From Streptomyces chryseus (GTDB lineage: Bacteria; Actinomycetota; Actinomycetes; Streptomycetales; Streptomycetaceae), in the NCBI RefSeq assembly GCF_014650755.1, contig NZ_BMVO01000012.1, forward strand, positions 62,001 through 126,000: 64,000 nucleotides of DNA, written 5' to 3'. Numbering within the stretch: position 1 is the stretch's first letter; each line of letters opens with the position of its first letter. A model generated the notes under the pieces. The model did not search any database and was not told the DNA's origin. It saw nothing but the letters and a program-made list of their open reading frames with translations. Below are positions 1-11,148 of the stretch, piece by piece. The translations under genes were made by a program, and so were the position numbers.

Positions 1-158
1 ACGTCCCCGCGCAGCACCGCGTCGAGGTTCTCCCAGCGCACGTTCAGCACGTGCGCGCGGTGCAGCGCGCGCAGCGTCTCCAGCGTGGGGGAGCGGTCCC
101 CCTCGTACCCCAGGTGTGCCAGGTAGGCGTCCAGATCGAGTGCGTCACCGTTCCACAT
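1..158 (-). CDS. nat: Arylamine N-acetyltransferase, N-terminal fragment (gene leaves the window)
   Basis: Only the first 52 codons are present; the gene continues past the left edge. The ATG at 158 is preceded by a GGGGA stretch about 8 bases upstream. The visible protein has family hallmarks: LDLDAYLAHLGYEG, then LETLRALHRAH and WENLD, matching the N-terminal helical bundle of NAT enzymes. The Cys-His-Asp triad would lie further on and cannot be checked. NATs transfer acetyl from acetyl-CoA to arylamines, hydrazines or, in biosynthetic clusters, amine intermediates. It follows the sdh genes on the same strand after an 81-base gap. Confidence 0.8.
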   Translation of the reverse strand, partial: MWNGDALDLDAYLAHLGYEGDRSPTLETLRALHRAHVLNVRWENLDAVLRGD

Positions 159-239
159 GCGTACGTTCCCCGTCGTCTCGTCCGTCGCGCGCGCCGCCTT
201 CCGGCGCGTGCGACAGATGAAGCGTGGGGCGCGGGACCT

Positions 240-1010
240 CTATTCCGAACGCCGGAAGATCTTGTCACCCAGCCAGACCAGCGGGTCGTACTTGCGGTCG
301 GCCGCCCGCTCCTTCAAGGGGATCAGCGCGTTGTCGGTGATCTTGATGTTCTCGGGGCAGACCTCCGTGCAGCACTTGGTGATGTTGCAGTACCCGAGCC
401 CGTGCTCGTCCTGCGCGGTCTTCCTGCGGTCGAGGCCGGCCCCGGCGGCCGCGTCCAGCGGATGCATGTCGAGTTCGGCGATCCGCATCAGGAACCTGGG
501 GCCCGCGAAGGCCGCCTTGTTCTCCTCGTGGTCGCGCACCACGTGGCAGGTGTCCTGGCACAGGAAGCACTCGATGCACTTGCGGAACTCCTGCGGGCGC
601 TCCACGTCGATCTGCTGCATCCGGTAGTCGCCCGCCGCGACCCCCGGAGGCGGTACGAAGGCGGGCACCTCCCGCGCCTTGGTGTAGTTGAAGGACACGT
701 CCGTCACCAGATCGCGTACGACGGGAAACGCCCGCAGCGGTGTGACGGTGATCGTCTCCTCGGGCGAGAAGACCGACATCCGCGTCATGCACAGCAGCCG
801 GGGCCGTCCGTTGATCTCCGCGCTGCACGAACCGCACTTGCCCGCCTTGCAGTTCCAGCGCACCGCGAGGTCCGACGCCTGCGTGGCCTGGAGGCGGTGG
901 ATGATGTCGAGGACGACCTCGCCCTCGTTGACCTCGACCGCGAAGTCCTCCAGGGCCCCGCCGTCCGCGTCGCCGCGCCAGACCCTGAAGGCCGCCGTGT
1001 AGCTGCTCAT
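240..1010 (-). CDS. sdhB: Succinate dehydrogenase / fumarate reductase iron-sulfur subunit
   Basis: 256 residues. Carries electrons from the flavoprotein to quinone through Fe-S clusters at the membrane. An N-terminal plant-type ferredoxin domain holds the [2Fe-2S] ligands in CKAGKCGSCSAEINGRPRLLC-type spacing (about residues 50-70). The C-terminal half has two cysteine clusters, CIECFLCQDTC and CNITKCCTEVCP, for the remaining clusters. Start ATG at 1010 overlaps the stop of the flavoprotein gene by four bases (ATGA), so the two are translationally coupled. The length fits the Sdh1-type enzymes of actinobacteria (about 250 residues). Confidence 0.93.
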   Translation of the reverse strand: MSSYTAAFRVWRGDADGGALEDFAVEVNEGEVVLDIIHRLQATQASDLAVRWNCKAGKCGSCSAEINGRPRLLCMTRMSVFSPEETITVTPLRAFPVVRDLVTDVSFNYTKAREVPAFVPPPGVAAGDYRMQQIDVERPQEFRKCIECFLCQDTCHVVRDHEENKAAFAGPRFLMRIAELDMHPLDAAAGAGLDRRKTAQDEHGLGYCNITKCCTEVCPENIKITDNALIPLKERAADRKYDPLVWLGDKIFRRSE

Positions 1011-2983
1011 CCGTGGAGCTCCTCTTCGGCGAGGTACTTGACCAGCTCTTCCTTCTCGAACAGGCCGAGCAGATCGGGGCGGATGGGTTCGGTGGTCTCC
1101 CGGGCGAGAGCGATCAGCCCCTGCGGCGGGCCGGCCGGCGCCAGGCCGCCCGACACGTCCGTCAGCCGGCACAGCAGGTTGACCCGCCGCCACTCCCGCT
1201 CCATCGCCGGGCAGTCCTCGCGGGTGTGACCGCCCCGGCTCTCGGTACGCTCCAGGGCCGCCCGCGCCACGCACTCGCTGACCAGCAGCATGTTCCGCAG
1301 GTCCAGGGCCAGGTGCCAGCCCGGGTTGAACTGCCGGTGGCCCTCGACCCCGGCCCGCTGGGCCCGTACCCGCAGGCCGGCCAGCTTCTCCAGGGCCTGC
1401 TCCATCTCCGGCGCGCGCCTGATGATGCCGACCAGGTCGTTCATCGTCTGCTGGAGTTCCTGGTGGAGCGTGTACGGGTTCTCCGGCGGGCGTCCGTCCG
1501 GCTCGCCCGGCTCGGGGCCCTCCGCGCTGAAGGGGCGCAGCGCCTCGGCGGCCGCCGCGTCCACCTGGGCGGAGTCCGGCCGCGGACGCGCGGTCCCCTC
1601 GCCGGCCGCGATGGCGTACTGCGCGGCGTGCAGCCCCGCCCGGCGCCCGAAGACCAGCAGGTCGGAGAGCGAGTTGCCACCGAGCCGGTTGGAGCCGTGC
1701 ATGCCGCCGGCCACCTCGCCCGCCGCGTACAGGCCCGGGACGTCCCGGGTGGCGGCGGTGTCGGAGTCGACGGCGACGCCGCCCATCACGTAGTGGCAGG
1801 TCGGACCGACCTCCATCGCCTCGGCGGTGATGTCGACGTCCGCCAGCTCCTTGAACTGGTGGTACATCGACGGCAGCCGGCGCCGGATCGTCTCGGCCGG
1901 CATGCGCGTCGACACGTCGAGGAAGACGCCGCCGTGCGGGGAGCCGCGCCCGGCCTTGACCTCGGAGTTGATGGCGCGCGCGACCTCGTCGCGGGGGAGC
2001 AGCTCGGGGGGACGCCGGTTGTTGTCCGGGTCCTCGTACCAGCGGTCGCCCTCCTCCTCGGTCTGCGCGTACTTCTCCTTGAAGATGTCGGGGATGTAGT
2101 CGAACATGAACCGCTTGCCGTCGGAGTTGCGCAGGACGCCGCCGTCGCCGCGCACCGACTCGGTGACGAGGATGCCCTTCACCGACGGCGGCCAGACCAT
2201 GCCGGTCGGATGGAACTGCACGAACTCCATGTTGAGCAGCGGCGCGCCCGCGAGCAGCGCCAGCGCGTGGCCGTCGCCCGTGTACTCCCACGAGTTCGAC
2301 GTCACCTTGAAGGACTTGCCGATGCCGCCGGTGGCCAGCACCACGGCCGGGGCCTCCAGCACGAAGAAGCGGCCGGACTCGCGCTCGTAGCAGAAGGTCC
2401 CCGCGACCCGGTCCTCGCCCGCGGCGGAGCCGCTGTCGGACACAGTCTTCAGGACGCGTGTCACCGTGCATTCCTGGAAGACCTTGAGCCGGGCCTCGTA
2501 GTCGCCGAACTCGTGGAAGTCCTCCTGCTGGAGCGAGACGATCTTCTGCTGGAGCGTGCGGATCAGCTCCAGGCCGGTCCGGTCGCCGACGTGCGCCAGG
2601 CGCGGGTACTCGTGCCCGCCGAAGTTGCGCTGCGAGATCTTCCCGTCCGGCGTGCGGTCGAACAGCGCGCCCCAGGTCTCCAGCTCCCACACCCGGTCCG
2701 GCGCCTCGCGCGCGTGCAGCTCCGCCATCCGCCACTGGTTGAGGAACTTGCCGCCGCGCAGGGTGTCGCGGAAGTGGACCTGCCAGTTGTCGCCGGAGTT
2801 CACGTTGCCCATGGACGCGGCGATGCCGCCCTCGGCCATCACCGTGTGCGCCTTGCCGAACAGGGACTTGCAGATGACCGCGGTACGGGCCCCCTGCTCC
2901 CGCGCCTCGATGGCGGCGCGCAGTCCGGCGCCGCCCGCGCCGACCACGACGACGTCCCACCCCTGCCGTTCGAGCTGCGTCAT
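1007..2983 (-). CDS. sdhA: Succinate dehydrogenase / fumarate reductase flavoprotein subunit
   Basis: 658 residues; oxidises succinate to fumarate with covalently bound FAD. The N-terminus has the dinucleotide motif VVGAGGAGLRAAIEA, and the C-terminal part of the FAD domain has HGSNRLGGNSLSDLLVFGRR. The catalytic-domain segment FVQFHPTGMV is clear. The chosen ATG at 2983 has GAAGGGTG about 4 bases upstream; a TTG codon immediately before it is an unlikely alternative. It is the middle gene of the order membrane subunit, flavoprotein, iron-sulfur subunit. A length near 650 residues and this order fit the Sdh1 type known from mycobacteria rather than the main four-subunit enzyme. Confidence 0.94.
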   Translation of the reverse strand: MTQLERQGWDVVVVGAGGAGLRAAIEAREQGARTAVICKSLFGKAHTVMAEGGIAASMGNVNSGDNWQVHFRDTLRGGKFLNQWRMAELHAREAPDRVWELETWGALFDRTPDGKISQRNFGGHEYPRLAHVGDRTGLELIRTLQQKIVSLQQEDFHEFGDYEARLKVFQECTVTRVLKTVSDSGSAAGEDRVAGTFCYERESGRFFVLEAPAVVLATGGIGKSFKVTSNSWEYTGDGHALALLAGAPLLNMEFVQFHPTGMVWPPSVKGILVTESVRGDGGVLRNSDGKRFMFDYIPDIFKEKYAQTEEEGDRWYEDPDNNRRPPELLPRDEVARAINSEVKAGRGSPHGGVFLDVSTRMPAETIRRRLPSMYHQFKELADVDITAEAMEVGPTCHYVMGGVAVDSDTAATRDVPGLYAAGEVAGGMHGSNRLGGNSLSDLLVFGRRAGLHAAQYAIAAGEGTARPRPDSAQVDAAAAEALRPFSAEGPEPGEPDGRPPENPYTLHQELQQTMNDLVGIIRRAPEMEQALEKLAGLRVRAQRAGVEGHRQFNPGWHLALDLRNMLLVSECVARAALERTESRGGHTREDCPAMEREWRRVNLLCRLTDVSGGLAPAGPPQGLIALARETTEPIRPDLLGLFEKEELVKYLAEEELHG

Positions 2984-3004
2984 CAAACACCCTTCATCAG
3001 TCGT

Positions 3005-3832
3005 CTAGAACAGCCGCGGGTCGTCGAAGGCGCCGGACGCCACCAGGTAGACGTAGAAGTCGGCGAGGGCGACGCTGATCAGCGAGGCCCAGGCGAGCTG
3101 CATGTGGCGGGCGTTGAGCCGGCCGACCCAGCCCCACAGCCGGTAGCGCACCGGGTGCTTGGAGAAGTGCCGGAGCCGGCCGCCGACGATGTGCCGGCAG
3201 GAGTGGCAGGAGAAGGTGTAGGCCCAGATCAGCACGATGTTGACCAGGAAGACGATCGTGCCCAGACCCATGTGGCCCCACGCATAGGTCTCGTCGCGGA
3301 AGGCGAGCACGGTGTCGTACGTGAGGATCCCGGCGACGGGGACGGCGGCGTAGAAGAAGTACCGGTGGATGTTCTGGAGGATCAGCGGGAAGCGGGTCTC
3401 GCCGCTGTACGTCCGGTGCGGCTCGGCGACCGCGCAGGCCGGCGGCGAGGCCCAGAAGCCCCGGTAGTAGGCCTTGCGGTAGTAGTAACAGGTCAGCCGG
3501 AAGCCGAGCGGGAAGATCAGGATCAGCAGGGCGGGGGACAGGCCCCACCAGCTGCCGAAGATCTCCCAGTTGGGTCCGCCCTTCATCGGTACGCAGTTCT
3601 CCGCCAGGCACGGCGAGTAGAACGGCGAGACGTAGGGCGCCGCGTAGTAGTCGGCGTTCGCGAAGGCCCGCCAGGTCGAGTAGACGATGAAGGCGAGCAG
3701 CCCGGCGGCGGTCGCCGCGGGCGCCAGCCACCAGCGGTCCGTCCGCAGATGGCGGGGCGCGATCGCGGCGCGTGAGGCGTCGTGGACGCCCTGGGCGCCC
3801 GTACGGGGCTGGGGTTCTGTGCCAGTGGCCAA
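3005..3832 (-). CDS. sdhC: Succinate dehydrogenase membrane anchor (Sdh1-type cytochrome b-like subunit)
   Basis: 275 residues from a TTG at 3832, preceded by GGAG at a six-base spacing; no ATG or GTG is in frame nearby without running deep into the upstream gene. About five hydrophobic segments are visible, for example LAPAATAAGLLAFIVYS near the N-terminus, LSPALLILIFPLGF, and LGTIVFLVNIVLIWAY, followed by FSCHSCRHIVGG. The protein anchors the A and B subunits and passes electrons to quinone. Its size matches the single membrane subunit of mycobacterial Sdh1 (about 273 residues). The stop lies 21 bases before the flavoprotein start, so the genes form one operon. Confidence 0.82.
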   Translation of the reverse strand: MATGTEPQPRTGAQGVHDASRAAIAPRHLRTDRWWLAPAATAAGLLAFIVYSTWRAFANADYYAAPYVSPFYSPCLAENCVPMKGGPNWEIFGSWWGLSPALLILIFPLGFRLTCYYYRKAYYRGFWASPPACAVAEPHRTYSGETRFPLILQNIHRYFFYAAVPVAGILTYDTVLAFRDETYAWGHMGLGTIVFLVNIVLIWAYTFSCHSCRHIVGGRLRHFSKHPVRYRLWGWVGRLNARHMQLAWASLISVALADFYVYLVASGAFDDPRLF

Positions 3833-3891
3833 CGAAGACTCCGTATGGAGCGGGCTGTCGGGACAGGACGGGCCGGGGGCGACGGGTACGG

Positions 3892-4185
3892 CTAGGGCGC
3901 GTGCCGGTCGCGTGCGCCGAGGCCCTCGTCGTCCGAGTCGGTCCACAGCGCGCTGTTGTACGGAGCGTCGGAGATCGACACCAGATCGGGACGGGCGTCG
4001 GGCCGGCGCAGGGTGGGAGCTGCCGCACTCAGCAGGGCCAGGCTCTCGCGGAGATGGCCGGCGTCCGTGCGCACCCGCCGGATCTCCAGGCTGCCGCCGC
4101 CGACCTGTTGCTCCAGCCGCTCGACCGACTGGACCAGGTTGTCGAGGCAGCGCTGTACCGCTGCCAGGTCGTCTTGCAGGGACAT
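3892..4185 (-). CDS. Small coiled-coil protein of unknown function
   Basis: 97 residues, not recognised. Residues about 3-45 (LAAVQRCLDNLVQSVERLEQ and on) show heptad spacing of L and V typical of a short coiled coil; the rest is polar and probably disordered, with an acidic stretch TDSDDEG near the end. ATG at 4185 has a GAGGG Shine-Dalgarno. It lies 59 bases upstream of the succinate dehydrogenase membrane subunit on the same strand and may share its promoter. A functional tie to the dehydrogenase is inference from position only. Confidence 0.6.
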   Translation of the reverse strand: MSLQDDLAAVQRCLDNLVQSVERLEQQVGGGSLEIRRVRTDAGHLRESLALLSAAAPTLRRPDARPDLVSISDAPYNSALWTDSDDEGLGARDRHAP

Positions 4186-4488
4186 GTGGTGCCCTCATTT
4201 CCACGGTGGCGCGTGGTGACGCTCATGCGCCTGCGAGTGTCGCGCGTCACATCCCCGTTTGTGAAGGGATGTGCAGCGATTCTCGGCGCGCGACCCTCCG
4301 TGCGCCCCCTTCTGTTGGGCCGCACGGGTGGGTTCGAGCGCTTCGCCGCCGTGTCTGCGACGGCGCACGCGCGGGGTCCTTTTCAGTGGAGCGGTAGTTG
4401 ATGTGATCACCATCATAAGCCGCCAAATGTGAAAAACCGGGCCCATTCCGACAGGGAGTGGGCCGGGCCGGCCCTGGAGGTACCAGCC
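4186..4488. promoter_or_regulatory. Divergent intergenic region with a small inverted repeat
   Basis: 303 bases separate the divergently transcribed coiled-coil/sdh genes and the orphan binding-protein gene. It is AT-richer than its surroundings. At 4399-4415 there is an interrupted repeat TGATG-N7-CATCA overlapping the 8-base palindrome GTGATCAC, which could be an operator. No confident -35/-10 pair was found. Confidence 0.3.
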
Positions 4489-6822
4489 ATGTCCCACGTC
4501 GGCGTCCCACGCGGGGAGGCAGCCCCGGCAAGCCCCCGCAGGCCCGAGCGGTCGCGAGCGGCCCGCTGCCTCGCGCTCGTCACCGCCGGTGTGCTCGGGC
4601 TGCCTGCCCTGGCGGGCTGCTCCTCCGGCGACGAGGAGACGCGGGGGGTCACCGTGCCCCAGGACATCGCCCCGGCCGGGCGGGAGCAGGTGGCCGACGG
4701 GGGCACGGTGCGCTGGGCCGTCGACACGACGCCCGCGACCCTCAACACCTTCCAGGCCGACGCCGACGCCTCCACCACGCGCGTAGCCGGCGCCGTACTG
4801 CCCTCGCTCTTCACCCTCGACGAGCGCGGGCGCCCGCAGCGCAACCCCGACTACCTGGAGTCCGCGGAGATCGTCGAGCGCGAACCCAAGCAGGTCGTGC
4901 TCTACAAGCTGAACCAGCAGGCGGTGTGGAGCGACGGCCGGGAGATCGGGGCGCCCGACTTCGTGGCGCAGTGGCGCGCGCTCAACGGCCGGGACACGGC
5001 GTACTGGACCGCCCGCAACGCCGGCTACGAGCGCATCGAGCGGATCGAGCGCGGCGCCAGCGACCTGGAGGTCCGGGTCACCTTCGCCAAGCCGTACGCG
5101 GACTGGCGCTCGCTCTTCACGCCGCTCTACCCGAAGGACGTGATGGGCCGCCCCGACTCCTTCAACGACGGGGCCCGCGCCAAGCTCAAGCAGACGGCGG
5201 GCCCCTTCATGCTCAAGGAGCTGGACCGCGCGGCAGGCCGGACCACCCTCGTGCGCAACCCCCGCTGGTGGGGACAGCCCTCGAAGCTCGACACGCTCGT
5301 CTTCCGCACGGTGACGCGCGACAAGCGCACCGCCGCGCTCGCCGCCGGAGAGCTCGACATCGCCGACATCGGCCGCGGCACCGCCGACCGCCTCGCCCTG
5401 GCCGCACGCGACGCCGGAGCCAAGGGGCAGCAGCTGAACCACGGCCCGGGCGCCGCCGTCACCCCCGCCTCCGCGCTCCGATCATGGGCGGTGGCGCACG
5501 GCTCGTCCGAGGAGCTCGCCGAGGCCGAGATCCAGGCCCGCGGGAAGTCGCGTGAGGCGATCGAACGGTACGCAGGTGAGCAGAGCGCGCTGCGCGGCTT
5601 CGTCATCCGCAAGTCCCTCGAACCGGCCTACACGCAGCTCGCGCTGAACGGCACGTCCGGCCCCCTCACCGACGACCGGGTACGCCGCGCGGTGGCCCGC
5701 GCCATCGACCGCCGCGCGCTCGCCGAGGCCGTACTGAAGCCGCTCGGGCTGCCCGCGCACCCGCTCGGCAGCCACTTGGCGCTGGCCGGCCAGGACGCGT
5801 ACGCCGACAGCAGCGGCGCGCTGGGCGACCAGGACACCCAGGCCGCCCAGGCGCTGCTCGCGGACGCGGGCTGGAAGCCGGGCGGGGCGGCGACCGGACG
5901 CGAGCCAGACGGCGCGAAGGCGGGCAGCGCGGCGGAAAAGAAGGAGAAGAAAAAGCAGAGCGAAGCCGACGACGGCATGTACATCGTCGGCGACGAGGGC
6001 GACGGCGACTCCAAGCCCCGCGGCCGCTCCTACGGCACGGAGTCCGGTGCGTACGTCCTCACCCCGGCCCCGGCCGCGGCCCTCCAGGGACGGGCCCTGC
6101 GCATGCAGGCACGTTTCATCAGCGCCAAGGGCAGCGCCAAGGGCAGCGCGGACGGCAGGCGCACCGAGGAGAACGCCGACGGCAAGAAGAGGGGCGGCGT
6201 CGCCGGCGCCTACGCCCCGCAGGGCACGGCCGCCCCCCGGGCCAAGGACGCCGCCAAGGGCCCGCTCGGCAAGGACGGCAAGGCGCTGACCTTGCGTTTC
6301 GTGCTTCCGTCCGGACCCGGATCGGAGTCGCTGCGTACCGTCGGCGAGAAGATCTCCGGGATGCTGGAGCGCGTCGGCGTACGCACCGAGATGGTCAAGG
6401 TCTCCGACGACAGCTACTTCAAGGACCACATCGCCTCGGGCGACTACGACCTGGCCCTCTACTCCTGGCCGGCCACCGCCTACCCGGCCACCGACGCCCG
6501 CCCCATCTTCGCGAAGCCGGAGCCGGCCGCCGACGGGACGCTGGTGGTCGAGCAGAACTACACGCGCGTCGGCACGGACCACATCGACCAGCTCTTCGAC
6601 CAGGCCATGACGGAACTGGACGAGAAGGCCGCCCGCGACCTGGTGAAACGGGCGGACGCCCGGATCTGGGCGGCGGCCGGGTCCATCCCGCTCTTCCAGC
6701 GTCCCGAGCTGGTGGCGGTCAAGCCGGGCCTCGCCAACGCCGGCGCCTTCGGCTTCGCCGCCCCCCGGTATCAGGACATCGGCTTCAAGAAGGCAGAAAC
6801 CGCCGGGCGGGGGAAGAACTAG
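4489..6822 (+). CDS. Orphan peptide-binding lipoprotein (SBP family 5) with Lys-rich insertion
   Basis: 777 residues, against about 540 for the other two binding proteins here. Start ATG 4489 has GGAGG eight bases upstream. A twin-arginine-free lipoprotein signal ends in LPALAGC (Cys44). The body is a family 5 extracellular solute-binding protein, as in DppA/OppA (YKLNQQAVWSDG, IRKSLEPAYTQLALNG). Residues about 480-615 hold an inserted charged, low-complexity stretch (KKEKKKQSEADDG, SAKGSAKGSADG), absent from family members I know. No permease or ATPase gene is adjacent; it may feed one of the two Opp systems downstream. A strong terminator follows. Confidence 0.85.
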   Translation: MSHVGVPRGEAAPASPRRPERSRAARCLALVTAGVLGLPALAGCSSGDEETRGVTVPQDIAPAGREQVADGGTVRWAVDTTPATLNTFQADADASTTRVAGAVLPSLFTLDERGRPQRNPDYLESAEIVEREPKQVVLYKLNQQAVWSDGREIGAPDFVAQWRALNGRDTAYWTARNAGYERIERIERGASDLEVRVTFAKPYADWRSLFTPLYPKDVMGRPDSFNDGARAKLKQTAGPFMLKELDRAAGRTTLVRNPRWWGQPSKLDTLVFRTVTRDKRTAALAAGELDIADIGRGTADRLALAARDAGAKGQQLNHGPGAAVTPASALRSWAVAHGSSEELAEAEIQARGKSREAIERYAGEQSALRGFVIRKSLEPAYTQLALNGTSGPLTDDRVRRAVARAIDRRALAEAVLKPLGLPAHPLGSHLALAGQDAYADSSGALGDQDTQAAQALLADAGWKPGGAATGREPDGAKAGSAAEKKEKKKQSEADDGMYIVGDEGDGDSKPRGRSYGTESGAYVLTPAPAAALQGRALRMQARFISAKGSAKGSADGRRTEENADGKKRGGVAGAYAPQGTAAPRAKDAAKGPLGKDGKALTLRFVLPSGPGSESLRTVGEKISGMLERVGVRTEMVKVSDDSYFKDHIASGDYDLALYSWPATAYPATDARPIFAKPEPAADGTLVVEQNYTRVGTDHIDQLFDQAMTELDEKAARDLVKRADARIWAAAGSIPLFQRPELVAVKPGLANAGAFGFAAPRYQDIGFKKAETAGRGKN

Positions 6823-6853
6823 CTGGTCAGAACCCTCAGGATTGGCTCAAGTC

Positions 6854-6883
6854 CCTTGCCCGCCGGTGCCCCGGCGGGCAAGG
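6854..6883 (+). terminator. Rho-independent-type terminator after the orphan binding protein
   Basis: Perfect 13-bp stem CCTTGCCCGCCGG / CCGGCGGGCAAGG with a 4-base loop, 31 bases after the stop codon. No T-run, as is common in Streptomyces. The remaining gap to typA (6884-7137) holds no gene; a run of six A at about 6944-6950 is the only notable feature. Confidence 0.75.
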
Positions 6884-7137
6884 TGCTGTGTGCCCCTTGA
6901 CCCGGCGCCGCTCCACATCCTCACCCCCACGTGCACAGCAGAAAAAACCTTCCCCGCCACAGCTCCGCCCGCCCCTCGGAGCCCCGCGGCGGGGCCGGTA
7001 ACGATCGCCCGGGAAGCCCGCGCGGCTCGCTCCCCGTACCATGGGGGGTAGCCGTGGCGCGACCGCCCGGCGGGCGTATGAGGAAACGAACCGAATACGA
7101 CGCCCGATCCCACGATCGAGAGAAGCGCAACTCACCC

Positions 7138-9009
<1,872 letters not shown>

Positions 9010-9474
9010 CCCGGGGGCCTCACGGCCGACCGAGCGTGCCTGAAGGCCGGTTCTCGTCCCTCTGCGGGGTGACGGGAACCGGCCTTCCGGTGTATCGGGA
9101 TCTTCGGCGGGGCAGGACACCACCCGACGCCCTGTCAACCGCATTTCGTGAGACGGGTGTCCGGATACCGGTCACCACTCTCCGGAAGCTGCGTCAACAG
9201 TCCGTTTCGCACGTGTCTGTCTGTGATCGCTTTGTCCGGATTTCGGGCAGGTGCGCCCAGTCGATGTTGTCAAAACGAGACCCTTTAAGTGTGGTTTACC
9301 GGTCGGGGTTACTTAATAGTTGGCTCCATTGAGCTCGGGTCAATGGGTCACGCACTGTGGGGAGTGCCGACTCACGAGCACACTCGGGGTACATGCGACT
9401 CATCGCCGTCAGGGGTGTCGGCGACGTCTGCGTACCCCTCTTGTAGTGATCAGTGGACTCATGAGGAGGAACCC
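9010..9474 (+). promoter_or_regulatory. 465-base leader between typA and the first peptide transporter operon
   Basis: No gene is seen here. After the typA terminator, the stretch 9150-9450 is markedly AT-richer than the coding DNA (for example around 9264-9320, with TTGTCA at 9267-9272 and TTACTTAATAG), so the transporter promoter probably lies there, but I could not fix a -35/-10 pair. The 9-mer TGTCCGGAT occurs twice (9158 and 9233), 75 bases apart. GAGGAGG at 9463-9469 is the ribosome site of the binding-protein gene. Confidence 0.45.
9042..9087 (+). terminator. Terminator hairpin downstream of typA
   Basis: Outer arms GAAGGCCGGTTC and GAACCGGCCTTC are perfectly complementary over 12 bp; part of the intervening sequence can pair further. 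Located 33 bases after the typA stop. Confidence 0.7.
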
Positions 9475-11091
9475 ATGCGCGGTGCCAAGAGCGCCAAGTG
9501 GGTCGCAGGTGCGATAGTCGTGGCTCTGTCGGCAACGGCGTGCGGTGGCTCGGACAGCGGCGACACGGATGCCAAGGAAAAGGGCAAGCCGGCCGGCTAC
9601 GTCTCGATCGACGTCGGCGAGCCGCAGAAGCCGCTGATTCCGGCCGACACGAACGAGTCGCTCGGCAGCTACGTCATCCAGTCGCTGTTCACGCAGCTGC
9701 TCGACTTCGACGCCAACGGCGAGATCGTCTACACGAACGCCGAGTCGGTCGAGACCAAGGACTCGAAGACGTGGACCGTCAAGCTCAAGAAGGGCTGGAA
9801 GTTCCACAACGGCGAGGCTGTCACTTCCGAGTCCTACATCAAGGCCTGGAACTGGTACGCCAACATCAAGAACAAGCAGCAGAACGCGTTCTGGTTCGAG
9901 GACATCAAGGGCTACGACGACGTCCACCCGGCCAAGGGCGAGCCGAAGGCCGACGCGATGTCCGGCCTGAAGGCCGTGGACGACACCACGTTCACGATCG
10001 AGCTGTCGAAGCCGGTCCCGTACTTCAACTACAAGCTCGGCTACACGACTTGGGCCCCGCTGCCCGAGAAGTTCTACGCCGACCCGAAGGCGTTCGGCCA
10101 GAAGCCCATCGGCAACGGCCCCTACGTCTTCGAGAAGTGGGACCACAAGAAGCTCATCCAGGTCAAGGCCAACCCGGACTACCAGGGTCCGAACAAGGCC
10201 CAGAACAAGGGTGTCCTCTTCAAGAACTACGCGACCGTCGAGGCCGCGTACCAGGACCTCCTGTCCGGCAACCTGGACATGATCCGCCAGATCGGCCCGA
10301 AGGACCTGCCGAAGTACAAGCAGGACCTGGGCGACCGCGCGATCGACCAGGAGTACGCGGCGATGCAGTCCATCGTCCCGACCTTCTACAGCAAGACCTT
10401 CAAGAACATCGACCCGAAGGTCCTGCAGGGTCTGTCGATGGGCATCGACCGCGAGACGATCACCAAGACGGTGCTCAACGGTTCGCGTACGCCGGCCACG
10501 AGCTTCACGCCGAAGGGCGTCGAGGGCAACCAGGTCCTCGACACCGACGTGTTCAAGTTCGACAAGGACAAGGCGAAGAAGCTCGTCACCGAGGGCGGCG
10601 GCGTTCCGGGCAACAAGATCTGGATCCAGTACAACGCCGACGGTGGCCACAAGGAGTGGGTGACCGCGGTCTGCGAGTCCATCCGCAACTCCACCGGGGT
10701 CGAGTGCCTCCCGGACGCGAAGCCGGACTTCCAGACAGACCTCGAGGCGCGTGACAACGACGAGGTCAAGTCCTTCTACCGCGGTGGCTGGGTGGCCGAC
10801 TACCCGCTGAACGTCAACTTCATGCGGGAGCTGTACGGCACGACCGCCGAGGCGAACAACGGCCGCTTCTCCGACAAGAAGATCGACGCCGCGTTCAAGA
10901 AGGGCGACAACGCCAAGTCCCTGGAAGAGTCGATCAAGCTCTACCAGGACGCCGAGAAGATGGTGCTCGCGGAGATGCCCGCCATCCCGCTGTGGCAGTA
11001 CCGCACCAACGGTGGACACTCGAAGGCTGTCGACAACGTGAAGGTCGACTTCCACGGTGACTACGAAGTCACCGGCGTCACCGTCAAGTAG
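9475..11091 (+). CDS. Oligopeptide ABC transporter substrate-binding lipoprotein, copy 1
   Basis: 538 residues. Lipoprotein signal ends at SATAC with lipidated Cys23, then a family 5 peptide-binding domain (KAWNWYANIKN, GPYVFEKWDHK, AIPLWQYRTNGG). It captures oligopeptides outside the membrane for the permeases that follow. Start ATG 9475 has a GAGGAGG ribosome site. Binding proteins of this kind include BldKB, which imports a developmental peptide signal in Streptomyces; gene order here (binding protein first) differs from the classical bldK order, so no such name is given. A hairpin separates it from the permease gene. Confidence 0.92.
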   Translation: MRGAKSAKWVAGAIVVALSATACGGSDSGDTDAKEKGKPAGYVSIDVGEPQKPLIPADTNESLGSYVIQSLFTQLLDFDANGEIVYTNAESVETKDSKTWTVKLKKGWKFHNGEAVTSESYIKAWNWYANIKNKQQNAFWFEDIKGYDDVHPAKGEPKADAMSGLKAVDDTTFTIELSKPVPYFNYKLGYTTWAPLPEKFYADPKAFGQKPIGNGPYVFEKWDHKKLIQVKANPDYQGPNKAQNKGVLFKNYATVEAAYQDLLSGNLDMIRQIGPKDLPKYKQDLGDRAIDQEYAAMQSIVPTFYSKTFKNIDPKVLQGLSMGIDRETITKTVLNGSRTPATSFTPKGVEGNQVLDTDVFKFDKDKAKKLVTEGGGVPGNKIWIQYNADGGHKEWVTAVCESIRNSTGVECLPDAKPDFQTDLEARDNDEVKSFYRGGWVADYPLNVNFMRELYGTTAEANNGRFSDKKIDAAFKKGDNAKSLEESIKLYQDAEKMVLAEMPAIPLWQYRTNGGHSKAVDNVKVDFHGDYEVTGVTVK

Positions 11092-11148
11092 TTCGCAGCC
11101 TGCGGGCCACCCCCCACTCGGTCAGTACCCGCCACCGCACCGGCGGTA

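Noticed and set aside
240-2990. One continuous 916-codon minus-strand frame spanning both sdh genes
   Set aside because: Its first two thirds are the wrong frame of the flavoprotein; only the last 256 codons (from ATG 1010) are the real iron-sulfur subunit.
7100-7137. Upstream in-frame extension of TypA starting before 7138
   Set aside because: The family N-terminus MPTRHDIRNVAIVAH begins at 7138; upstream codons encode unconserved Arg-rich sequence.
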